A stretch of DNA of 5,598 nt from positions 1 to 5,598 of the forward strand of contig SFCP01000109.1 of NCBI GenBank assembly GCA_004558535.1. Reading direction: 5' to 3'. A program made the position numbers and the translations under genes. Below the pieces are notes generated by a model. That model saw only the letters and a list, made by a program, of their open reading frames with translations, did no database searches and was not told the DNA's origin. This DNA comes from Bacteroidales bacterium (GTDB lineage: Bacteria; Bacteroidota; Bacteroidia; Bacteroidales; Bacteroidaceae). Numbering within the stretch: the first letter of the stretch is position 1; each line of letters opens with the position of its first letter. Positions 1 to 5,120 of this stretch are shown here, piece after piece.

Positions 1-602
1 TCGTGGCGCACCAGGTTGCGCTTGAACCGTGTGTCGGTATTCGTGCTGTCTGTGACGAAAGGCTGCCCCTGTTCCTCTAAGAAGCGGAGCAGGTCGGCGC
101 GGCTCACGTCGAGCAGGGGGCGGACGACATTTCCGTGGACGTAGGGCATGCCGCACAGGCCGCTGAGTCCGCTGCCGCGGGCCAGGTTGAGCAGCAGGGT
201 CTCGTTGGCATCGTCGCGGTGGTGGGCCACGGCCACGGCCACGGCGCCAATTCCCCCTCGCAGCTGCTCAAACCAATCGTAGCGCAGGTCGCGGGCCGCC
301 ATTTCCACACTGACGCCCCGGCTGCGGGCCACTTCGGCCGTGGAAAAGCCGGTACGGTGGAGGGGCACGCCGAGGCGGTGGCACAGGTCGGCGACAAAGG
401 TCTCGTCGCGCAAGCTTTCGTCGCCCCGCAGGTGGAAGTTGCAGTGTGCGGCCGTGACTTGGTAGCCCGCCTCGCGCAGCAGGAGCAGCAGGGCTACACT
501 GTCGGCCCCGCCGCTGAGGGCCACCAACAGGTGTGCCGGCGGTAGCGGCATGTCGTGGTGGCGGATTGTGCTGTGGATTTGGGTGAGGAGGGTGCTTGGC
601 AT
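1..602 (-). CDS. tilS: tRNA(Ile)-lysidine synthase, N-terminal part (cut by window edge)
   Basis: TilS is a cytoplasmic enzyme that uses ATP to attach lysine to C34 of the CAU anticodon of a minor tRNA-Ile, changing it from methionine to isoleucine identity. About 200 residues are visible. The PP-loop ATP-binding motif SGGADS is at residues 30-35. HCNFHLRGDES follows at 53-63, then AHHRDDANET at 126-135 with the family's conserved HHxDD, the RGSGLSGLCGM block at 142-152, and DSTN...RFKRN.VRH at 185-200. All are TilS hallmarks in the right order. The C-terminal domains lie off the left edge. The ATG at 602 is the first in-frame methionine. Met18 is a possible alternative, but residues 1-17 look like the usual N-terminal helix. 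No Shine-Dalgarno is seen. The gene starts 46 bases after the radical SAM stop, so the two are probably one transcript. A GGCCAC hexamer repeat lies inside the gene. Confidence 0.95.
   Translation of the reverse strand, partial: MPSTLLTQIHSTIRHHDMPLPPAHLLVALSGGADSVALLLLLREAGYQVTAAHCNFHLRGDESLRDETFVADLCHRLGVPLHRTGFSTAEVARSRGVSVEMAARDLRYDWFEQLRGGIGAVAVAVAHHRDDANETLLLNLARGSGLSGLCGMPYVHGNVVRPLLDVSRADLLRFLEEQGQPFVTDSTNTDTRFKRNLVRH
225..242. repeat. GGCCAC hexamer repeated three times inside tilS
   Basis: Three perfect tandem copies of GGCCAC (plus-strand reading) are followed by a partial fourth, GGC. On the coding strand they encode the alternating Ala-Val stretch at residues 120-126, just before the conserved AHHRDD motif. 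That stretch is a buried beta strand in this family, so alternating small hydrophobic residues are tolerated. Copy-number change would be in frame. Confidence 0.9.
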
Positions 603-648
603 GGAGGGGGTGAGGATGGCGGGGGAGGGGGAAGTGAACAGATGGATA
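603..648 (-). other. Pyrimidine-rich spacer before tilS
   Basis: The 46-base gap between the radical SAM stop and the tilS start is strikingly C/T-rich on the coding strand, giving runs of five G on the other strand at 606-610, 621-625 and 627-631. It has no Shine-Dalgarno and no TAnnTTTG promoter. This supports translation of tilS from a shared transcript with an unstructured leader. Confidence 0.5.
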
Positions 649-1425
649 TTAGTAGGAAACACTGACGCTGAAGCCGGCGCTGCGCACCATGTCGGCAATG
701 CGGTCCAGTTCGGCGTGGGTCGCTTTCAGCAGTCCGTGGTCAGGAGTCTCGCGGTCGATGGTGTAGATCATGACTTGGCGCGGTGCGATGCGGCGCAGGG
801 CCTCGAGCCAGGGCAGCACGTAGGCGTCGCCGGTATTGTCGACGCTCTCGCCGCCGCTTTCGCCCTTCATGAAGAGGGTCTGCACGATGACGTGGCCGTT
901 GTAGCTTTCCAGCGTACGCACGATGGCATCGACGTCGTAGGGCCCTGTGGGACGGTTGACGCGGCGGATGTAGTCTGCGTCGGTGGTGTCGAGCTTCAGG
1001 ATGTTGTTGTCCACGCGCAGCAGGGCGCGGCGCACGTTTTCGCGGTGGGCCAGCGTGGCGTTGCTCAGCACGCTGACTTTTGCGGCGGGGCACAGGCGGT
1101 CGCGCAGGGAGATGGTGTCGTCGATGATGCCGGCAAAGTCCGGGTGGGCCGTAGGTTCGCCGTTGCCGGCAAAGGTCAGTACGTCGGGCAGGCGGCCTTT
1201 GTCCTGCATCCTCCGCAGCTGTTCTTCGAGGGCGGCCGCCACTTCCGTGCGGGTGGGCCGGGGGCGGTGCGGACGATGGTCGGCGTTGAAACCGCATTCG
1301 CAGTAGAGGCAATCGAAGGTGCAGACTTTGCCGTCGGCAGGCATCAGGTTGATACCCAGTGATACGCCGAGGCGACGGCTGTGGACGGGGCCGAAAATGG
1401 GCGAGGGGAAAATAATGGTGGACAC
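649..1425 (-). CDS. Radical SAM protein (start corrected to GTG)
   Basis: The product is a 258-residue radical S-adenosylmethionine enzyme. The cluster motif CxxxCxxC is at Cys35, Cys39 and Cys42 (VCTFDCLYC) and would bind a 4Fe-4S cluster. GNGEPT at 87-92 matches the family's GGE-type SAM-binding motif. The protein opens with FGPVHSRRLGVSLG at 11-24, typical of a conserved Bacteroidota radical SAM family. Its reaction is unknown to me and I assign none. The open frame extends upstream to an ATG at 1587, but that stretch runs through the rplS terminator hairpin (1513-1540) and its translation is low-complexity. The GTG at 1425 begins VSTIIFPSPIFGPVHSRR, where homologues as I recall them begin. 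No clear promoter is visible between the terminator and this start. tilS follows after 46 bases. Confidence 0.88.
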   Translation of the reverse strand: MSTIIFPSPIFGPVHSRRLGVSLGINLMPADGKVCTFDCLYCECGFNADHRPHRPRPTRTEVAAALEEQLRRMQDKGRLPDVLTFAGNGEPTAHPDFAGIIDDTISLRDRLCPAAKVSVLSNATLAHRENVRRALLRVDNNILKLDTTDADYIRRVNRPTGPYDVDAIVRTLESYNGHVIVQTLFMKGESGGESVDNTGDAYVLPWLEALRRIAPRQVMIYTIDRETPDHGLLKATHAELDRIADMVRSAGFSVSVSY

Positions 1426-1512
1426 GGTGTAGAAAATAATTTTTGGGCAGGAGGCCGATGCGGCAGGGGGCGCCGTTCTGCAGCCTGCGGGGAAGGTGAA
1501 ATGACGGAGTAC

Positions 1513-1540
1513 AAAAAAGCCTCCCGAGGGTACGGGAGGC
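1513..1540 (-). terminator. Intrinsic terminator after rplS
   Basis: A perfect 8-bp stem (GCCTCCCG, 1533-1540, pairs with CGGGAGGC, 1519-1526, on the minus strand) has a 6-base loop and is followed by six T residues (1518 to 1513). It sits 60 bases past the rplS stop and should end that transcript. On the plus strand the stem is followed by C then TTTT, so weak activity in the other direction is possible. Confidence 0.9.
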
Positions 1541-1599
1541 CGTTTTGTGTCTTTGTAGGGAGTCGCCGGACGTAGGTCGGGCGACATTCCGAGGAAGTC

Positions 1600-1968
1600 T
1601 TAAGCCTCCTTGTTGACGTTGACGCGTCTTTCCTTGATGCGGGCTTTCTTACCCGTGAGGTTGCGGAGGTAGTAGAGCTTGGCGCGACGCACTTTGCCGT
1701 ACTTGTTCACTTCGATGCTCTCGATGTTGGGCGATTCGATGGGGAAGATACGTTCTACACCGATGTTTCCCGACATCTTGCGTACCGTGAAACGCTTCTT
1801 GTCTCCGTGACCGGAAATTTTGATGACAACACCGCGATACATCTGTATACGCTCCTTGCTGCCCTCGACGATTTTGTACGCAACGGTAATGGTGTCACCA
1901 GCGCGAAACTCGGGGTGCTTCTTGCCTGTTGCGTAAGCTTCTTCAGCAATCTTAATTAAATCTGCCAT
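1600..1968 (-). CDS. rplS: 50S ribosomal protein L19 (bL19)
   Basis: The product is 122 residues, close to the usual bL19 length of about 115-120. bL19 sits on the large ribosomal subunit near the subunit interface. Recognisable stretches are MADLIKIAEEAYATGKKHPE at 1-20, FRAGDTITVAYKI at 21-33, YRGVVIKISGHG at 44-55, FTVRKMSGNIGVERIFPIES at 60-79, and KVRRAKLYYLRNLTGKKARI at 92-111 near the C-terminus. The frame stays open upstream to 2406, but that extension crosses the rplS promoter and the end of the TPR gene. The ATG at 1968 is preceded by AT-rich sequence typical of Bacteroidota starts. It lies alone between its own promoter (2059-2089) and terminator (1513-1540), not in an rpsP-rimM-trmD-rplS operon. 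Confidence 0.98.
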   Translation of the reverse strand: MADLIKIAEEAYATGKKHPEFRAGDTITVAYKIVEGSKERIQMYRGVVIKISGHGDKKRFTVRKMSGNIGVERIFPIESPNIESIEVNKYGKVRRAKLYYLRNLTGKKARIKERRVNVNKEA

Positions 1969-2053
1969 TGTGATTTTGATTAATAATTGTTTGTCCGTCC
2001 CGGCCCAGCATACACGCGGAACACTGCATCGCGCCAGCGGCTGAGCGGAAAAG
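1969..2053 (-). promoter_or_regulatory. Leader of rplS
   Basis: About 85 bases separate the predicted transcription start (near 2053, inferred from the -7 box) from the L19 start codon. The upstream half is GC-rich with short self-complementary stretches (such as GCGCG and CGCGT flanking an 11-base loop). The last 25 bases are A/T-rich and unstructured. Autoregulatory leaders are known for several ribosomal protein genes. Whether this one folds as such is inference. Confidence 0.35.
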
Positions 2054-2058
2054 CGGTG

Positions 2059-2089
2059 CAAAAGTACGACTTTCCCTTTGAACGACAAA
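2059..2089 (-). promoter_or_regulatory. Bacteroidota-type promoter of rplS
   Basis: On the minus strand TTTG (2089-2086) is followed by a 19-base spacer and TACTTTTG (2066-2059). This fits the Bacteroidota primary sigma consensus TTTG-N19-21-TAnnTTTG exactly. Transcription should start about 6 bases downstream, near 2053, giving an rplS leader of about 85 bases. Confidence 0.85.
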
Positions 2090-2128
2090 GCCTTGCGCGG
2101 ACTTTTTTGCGCTGCCGCAGTCGTACTT
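2062..2128. repeat. 9-bp inverted repeat around the rplS promoter
   Basis: AAGTACGAC at 2062-2070 is repeated in perfect inverted form as GTCGTACTT at 2120-2128. One arm overlaps the -7 box; the other lies about 30 bases upstream of the -33 box. The spacing suits a pair of protein-binding half-sites better than a hairpin. Any function is inferred. Confidence 0.5.
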
Positions 2129-2165
2129 GCTTTTTCCGGGGTCGGATTTTCCGGTTGCTGTGTGC

Positions 2166-3155
2166 TTAGAAGCCGTAGGGATTGAGGCTGCGGAAATGAT
2201 CGTTGAGGCGGTTTTCCATCGTGCTGTACTCTCCGTCGACTTCGCGGGCCGATTCGGGGCTGAGTTCCAGGCTGCGCTTCAGGTCTTCGGCTGCGCCGGC
2301 CTCGTCGTGCAGGTGGTATTTCACAGCGCCGCGCAGTTTGTAGGCCTCGGCAAAGTTGGGTTGCAGTTCGATGGCCTCGTCGTAGAGGGCCAGTGCGGCA
2401 TCCCATCGGCTTTCGCGGGTGAGGAGGGTGCCCAGCAGGGCGATGGCTTCGCCGTTGAAGGGGTTGATGGTGTGCAGGCGTTGCAGGGTCTGGATTGCTT
2501 CGGGCATTTGGTCCGTCCCGGCTTGGGCAGTGGCGTGCAGGAGCAGGGCCTCTTCGTCGGGTTCCTCTGTGTGGATGAGTGCGGAGGTATCGTCAAGGGC
2601 TTCCTTGGCTTGGCCCATGGCCAGCAATACCTTGGCGCGCAGCAGGCGGGCTTCGGCGAAATCCGGGCGGGCTTCGATGGCGCGCGTCAGGGCGGCAATG
2701 GCCGGCAGATGCTCGCCGATGTGGAAGTCCGCCTCGGCCGTATAGTAGAGGACGCCCGGATTTTCGCGGCTGCACGCGGGGATGCGGTCCAGGGTGCTCC
2801 GCATGGCGGCGTAGTTGCCCTGTTGGCCCTGGCTGCGGGCCAGCAGTACGAGGATGTTGGCGTTGTCGGGCTCGGTTTCGGCCAGTCCGTTCAGCACGCT
2901 CTCGGCCCGCTCGAACTGTGACAGGCGAAAGAGGACTTCTGCCAGGTAGGACAGTGTGACGGCGTCGTCGGCGTGGATTTCCAGTGCCGCGTCAAAGCAT
3001 TTTTGGGCGTAGGGAAATTCACCCATCTTCATGGCGCGTACGCCGTCGTCGCGGAGGGTGTTGAAGTCGCGCTCGCGTTGTTGTTCGGCTTTGGCTGCCA
3101 GTTGTTCGGGGGAGGGGCTTTCGTTTGTGCCGAAGAGCTTTTTCAGGAAAGACAT
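2166..3155 (-). CDS. Tetratricopeptide-repeat (TPR) protein
   Basis: The product is 329 residues, almost wholly helical TPR units. Roughly eight 33-34-residue repeats run from about residue 32 to 302. The clearest are 32-65 (GEFPYAQKCFDAALEIHADD), 167-200 and 235-268 (SRWDAALALYDEAIELQPNF). Each shows the expected Gly/Ala, Tyr/Phe and Pro positions. TPR arrays bind partner proteins. No enzymatic domain is present, and no signal peptide or membrane segment is seen, so it is probably cytoplasmic. The N-terminus MSFLKKLFG is short and basic-amphipathic. The C-terminus NDHFRSLNPYGF lies outside the repeats. I cannot name its partner. No TAnnTTTG promoter is seen just upstream, so it may be transcribed from fabI through the structured spacer at 3195-3324. 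The ATG at 3155 is the natural start. Confidence 0.9.
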   Translation of the reverse strand: MSFLKKLFGTNESPSPEQLAAKAEQQRERDFNTLRDDGVRAMKMGEFPYAQKCFDAALEIHADDAVTLSYLAEVLFRLSQFERAESVLNGLAETEPDNANILVLLARSQGQQGNYAAMRSTLDRIPACSRENPGVLYYTAEADFHIGEHLPAIAALTRAIEARPDFAEARLLRAKVLLAMGQAKEALDDTSALIHTEEPDEEALLLHATAQAGTDQMPEAIQTLQRLHTINPFNGEAIALLGTLLTRESRWDAALALYDEAIELQPNFAEAYKLRGAVKYHLHDEAGAAEDLKRSLELSPESAREVDGEYSTMENRLNDHFRSLNPYGF

Positions 3156-3194
3156 GGTGAGTAGGTTGAGGGTTAATGAGGGTTTGGGAATGAA

Positions 3195-3324
3195 AAATCA
3201 GGAATTGCTGCGCAGTTGCAGGGACTTCTTTTTGCAGCCACTGCGTCTTGTTTCGGCCGGGTCGCGTATTCCTATAATATTATAAGGAGTGTGTGCGCTG
3301 CCGTTCGCGAGCAATTCCTGATTT
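3195..3324. ncRNA. 130-base structured element closed by a perfect 15-bp inverted repeat
   Basis: The arms 3195-3209 and 3310-3324 are perfect reverse complements (left arm AAATCAGGAATTGCT). Inside lie two further stems. One pairs 3211-3220 with 3233-3245 (10 bp, with a 3-base bulge). The other pairs 3270-3276 with 3281-3288 (TCCT...AGGA around an AT palindrome). Read on the minus strand, the element sits between the fabI stop and the TPR start, and the distal arm is followed by extra T residues, giving five in a row. It could be a fabI terminator with an unusually large branched loop, a processed RNA in a fabI-TPR transcript, or a small palindromic repeat element. No target-site duplication is evident. 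The folding is certain at base-pairing level; that it is an RNA is inferred. Confidence 0.5.
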
Positions 3325-3356
3325 CCTATTTCAAAGTGCTGAATCCCGGGGGAGGA

Positions 3357-4214
3357 TTATCCGTAGATGACCTTGCCGTTTTCGTCTTCGTAGGGCGTCA
3401 GGTCCTTGGCGTACTGGTTCATGGCGCGGAGGCTCATGCCCATCGACGAGAAGCCGCCGTCGTGGAAGAGGTTCTGCATGGTGACTTTGCGTGTGAAGTC
3501 GCTGAAGAGCACTACGCAGTACTCAGCGCACTCTTCGGCGGTGGCGTTGCCCAGCGGAGACATCTTGTTGGCGAAATCCATCATGTTGTCGATGTCCTTG
3601 ATGCCCTTTCCGGCGGTGGTGGGGGTAGGCGATTGGGAGATGGTGTTGATGCGCACGTTCTTTTCGCGGCCATAGATGTAGCCGAAGGAGCGGGCGATGC
3701 TCTCGAGCATGCTCTTGGCGTCGGCCATGTCGTTGTAGCCGAAGAATGTGCGCTGCGAAGCCACGTAGGTCAGGGCTACGACGCTACCGCCCTCGGCGAT
3801 GGCATCCTGCTTCTTGGCCACTTGCAGCATTTTGTGGAAGGAGATGGCCGAGATGTCCAGGGTCTTCTGCAGGTAACCGTAGTCCAGATCATCGTAGGTG
3901 CGGTGCTTGCGCACGTTGGGGCTCATGCCGATGGAGTGGAGTACGAAGTCGATCTTGCCGCCGAGCTTTTCGACGCTCTCTTCGAATACTTTCTGCAGGT
4001 CCTCCACGCTGGTAGCATCGGCCGGGATAATCGGTGCGTTGAGCTTCTCCGAGAGTTCGTTGAGTTCGCCCATACGCAGGGCCATCGGTGTGTTGCTCAG
4101 TGTGATGATGGCGCCTTCTTCGACAGCCTTTTCAGCTACTTTCCAAGCGATGGACTCGGAGTTGAGGGCACCGAAGATGATGCCGCGCTTTCCTTTCAGC
4201 AAGTTGTGTGTCAT
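3357..4214 (-). CDS. fabI: Enoyl-[acyl-carrier-protein] reductase (NADH)
   Basis: FabI reduces trans-2-enoyl-ACP to acyl-ACP, the last step of each cycle of type II fatty-acid synthesis in the cytoplasm. The product is 285 residues, longer than E. coli FabI (262) but usual for Bacteroidota. The nucleotide-binding start GIIFGALNSESIAWKVAE is at 11-28. LHSIGMSP (92-99) matches the E. coli HSIG substrate-site loop. The catalytic pair Tyr160-x6-Lys167 (YNDMADAK) is present, with the second family tyrosine at Tyr150 (LTYVASQ). SQSPTPTTAGKGIKD (193-207) is the substrate-loop region. HDGGFSSMGM at 251-260 is near the C-terminus, which ends in a short family-specific tail to Gly285. The frame is open to 4361, but ATG 4214 (MTHNLLKGKRG) matches family starts and lies downstream of a fitting promoter (4317-4348). 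Confidence 0.97.
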   Translation of the reverse strand: MTHNLLKGKRGIIFGALNSESIAWKVAEKAVEEGAIITLSNTPMALRMGELNELSEKLNAPIIPADATSVEDLQKVFEESVEKLGGKIDFVLHSIGMSPNVRKHRTYDDLDYGYLQKTLDISAISFHKMLQVAKKQDAIAEGGSVVALTYVASQRTFFGYNDMADAKSMLESIARSFGYIYGREKNVRINTISQSPTPTTAGKGIKDIDNMMDFANKMSPLGNATAEECAEYCVVLFSDFTRKVTMQNLFHDGGFSSMGMSLRAMNQYAKDLTPYEDENGKVIYG

Positions 4215-4287
4215 GATGTGTATTGTTTTCCGATTTGTATGCGTGATTGAGTGGCGGAGTCGGGAGGTAGTCGCTTGTGGAGGCCAC

Positions 4288-4357
4288 CCGCATGCCCCGG
4301 TTCCGTAAAAACGGCGCAAAAATACGAATTTTGTGCAATTTGACCAAGCCGCATGCC
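4288..4357. repeat. Pair of CCGCATGCC repeats flanking the fabI promoter
   Basis: CCGCATGCC occurs at 4288-4296 and again at 4349-4357, 61 bases apart. Both contain the palindrome GCATGC. One copy lies immediately upstream of the -33 box; the other lies about 15-20 bases downstream of the predicted start. This is a plausible operator pair, but no regulator can be named from the sequence. Confidence 0.4.
4317..4348 (-). promoter_or_regulatory. Promoter of fabI
   Basis: On the minus strand CTTG (4348-4345) is followed by a 20-base spacer and TATTTTTG (4324-4317). The -7 box fits TAnnTTTG exactly and the -33 box misses one base. The predicted start is near 4311, giving a leader of about 97 bases before the fabI ATG. 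Confidence 0.75.
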
Positions 4358-4422
4358 GCATAAGGTCCGTTTGGCGGCTTTATAACGGCCTGATTGCTCA
4401 CTCCACCCGCTAAAATGGAGGG

Positions 4423-4710
4423 TTAGGAAAACAAAATCCAAAAATCCAGCAGGGTAATCAGCAGGCCGATGACATTGATGGTGATGCCCGGCAGCTCAAA
4501 ACAGCGGCGGTAAAGCTCCAGGCCCACGAAAAACAGCAGGATGGGCACTAACCACAGCAGGTTGGTGAGCAGGTAGAGCAGGAAGTGTGTGAAGCCGTTG
4601 CTGCCTTCGCCAAAGGGCATCACGCCGCCGAACATGAAGAAGGGGCATAGCAGTAGCGGTATCAGATTTGTGCCGGCCAAAGCCAGCAGCCATTTCGGGA
4701 AATCGCTCAT
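4423..4710 (-). CDS. Small three-helix inner-membrane protein of unknown function
   Basis: The product is 95 residues with three strongly hydrophobic segments at about 7-30, 40-66 and 72-93. They are joined by a Gly-rich loop (GVMPFGEGSNG, 29-39) and a short basic turn (YRRC, 67-70). The Arg pair after the second helix suggests that turn faces the cytoplasm, placing the N-terminus outside if the third helix spans fully; this is weak inference. I recognise no family and no catalytic motif. Coding status is supported by the full open frame, the regular hydrophobic pattern, the AT-rich sequence before the ATG and a TAnnTTTG motif upstream at 4811-4818. It has its own leader and is separated from fabI by the fabI promoter, so the two are probably independent. 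Confidence 0.75.
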   Translation of the reverse strand: MSDFPKWLLALAGTNLIPLLLCPFFMFGGVMPFGEGSNGFTHFLLYLLTNLLWLVPILLFFVGLELYRRCFELPGITINVIGLLITLLDFWILFS

Positions 4711-4810
4711 AATGATTTTTATGGAGGGATATGGTTTTTTTGAAGTTCCTGTCGGGCGGGCGCGGTAGGGCTTTTCTCGCTTTGATGGCCGGGTCGCCGC
4801 CTGACTTATG

Positions 4811-4818
4811 CAAAGTTA
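4811..4818 (-). promoter_or_regulatory. -7 box for the small membrane-protein gene
   Basis: TAACTTTG on the minus strand fits the TAnnTTTG consensus. No good TTTG is found 19-21 bases upstream. The position would give a leader of about 95 bases, similar to those of fabI and rplS in this window. Confidence 0.5.
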
Positions 4819-4861
4819 GTAATTTTTCCGGGCAAGCCCCTGCTCCACCGAAGAAACTAAG

Positions 4862-4881
4862 CGAAAACGTCGCGTTTTTCG
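4862..4881. terminator. A/T-stem hairpin upstream of the membrane-protein promoter
   Basis: CGAAAACG (4862-4869) pairs with CGTTTTTCG (4873-4881) around a TCG loop, with one bulged T. The T run is inside the stem rather than after it, so this is a doubtful terminator. It lies about 45 bases upstream of the minus-strand -7 box at 4811-4818. Confidence 0.25.
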
Positions 4882-5060
4882 GGTGAATGCCGCGAGAGGC
4901 ACGGCGATAGGAGCAGGCCTGTGGAGGCGTAAAGTCCCCGGAGGTGTCCGATGGCAAGGCCAATGGTCGGGCAATCCAAGGGCGGGGGCCGAGGCAAACC
5001 GGAGAATGCTCGGTAAGGACAGTCCCCCGGCGGACGCCGCGGCCGGGCGCGCCGGGCAAA
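4882..5060. other. GC-rich unassigned stretch
   Basis: No convincing gene is seen in this 180-base block, the most GC-rich part of the divergent intergenic region. Open frames on both strands translate to Arg/Pro/Gly-rich sequence without motifs, and they run through promoter and hairpin elements. On the plus strand it has several short stems: CCGA/TCGG enclosing TGGC-AAG-GCCA near 4948-4971, and ACC[G]GAG-AATG-CTCGGT near 4998-5014. I compared it by eye with RNase P RNA, SRP RNA, and cobalamin and TPP riboswitch motifs and found no match. Confidence 0.4.
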
Positions 5061-5082
5061 TGTTAAAACGGGAAAGGCTGCA

Positions 5083-5114
5083 TTTGCTTTTCGCTGAAAA
5101 ATGTAGTATATTTG
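5083..5114 (+). promoter_or_regulatory. Canonical Bacteroidota promoter, plus strand
   Basis: TTTG at 5083-5086, a 20-base spacer, then TATATTTG at 5107-5114 is an exact fit to TTTG-N19-21-TAnnTTTG. Predicted transcription starts near 5120, directly at the base of the hairpin 5121-5159. A dyad TTTGC-TAA-GCAAA (5111-5123) overlaps the -7 box and the start site. Confidence 0.8.
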
Positions 5115-5120
5115 CTAAGC

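Noticed and set aside
581..631. G-quadruplex on the plus strand near the tilS start
   Set aside because: There are five G runs, but most loops are 6-13 bases long and the G-rich strand is not the mRNA, so I leave it as a composition note only.
550..1362. 270-codon plus-strand open frame opposite the radical SAM gene
   Set aside because: It overlaps a gene with clear CxxxCxxC and GNGEPT motifs; its own translation has none.
1969..2406. N-terminal extension of L19, suggesting a fusion protein
   Set aside because: The extension crosses the rplS promoter and the 3' end of the TPR gene and is Arg/Pro-rich noise; L19 starts at 1968.
2127..2921. 264-codon plus-strand open frame opposite the TPR gene
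   Set aside because: Antisense shadow of the TPR repeats; no domain or plausible start context.
3195..3324. Insertion sequence or MITE with terminal inverted repeats
   Set aside because: No transposase and no convincing target-site duplication outside the arms; kept as a structured element with the repeat possibility noted.
3216..4250. 344-codon open frame on the plus strand opposite fabI
   Set aside because: It is fully antisense to an unmistakable fabI. The translation is Val/His/Gly-rich without motifs, as expected of a mirror frame in GC-rich DNA.
4496..5059. 187-codon minus-strand open frame
   Set aside because: It overlaps the membrane-protein gene in another frame and spans its promoter; composition is not protein-like.
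4882..5060. RNase P RNA, SRP RNA or a cobalamin/TPP riboswitch
   Set aside because: None of the invariant core motifs of these RNAs could be found on either strand.
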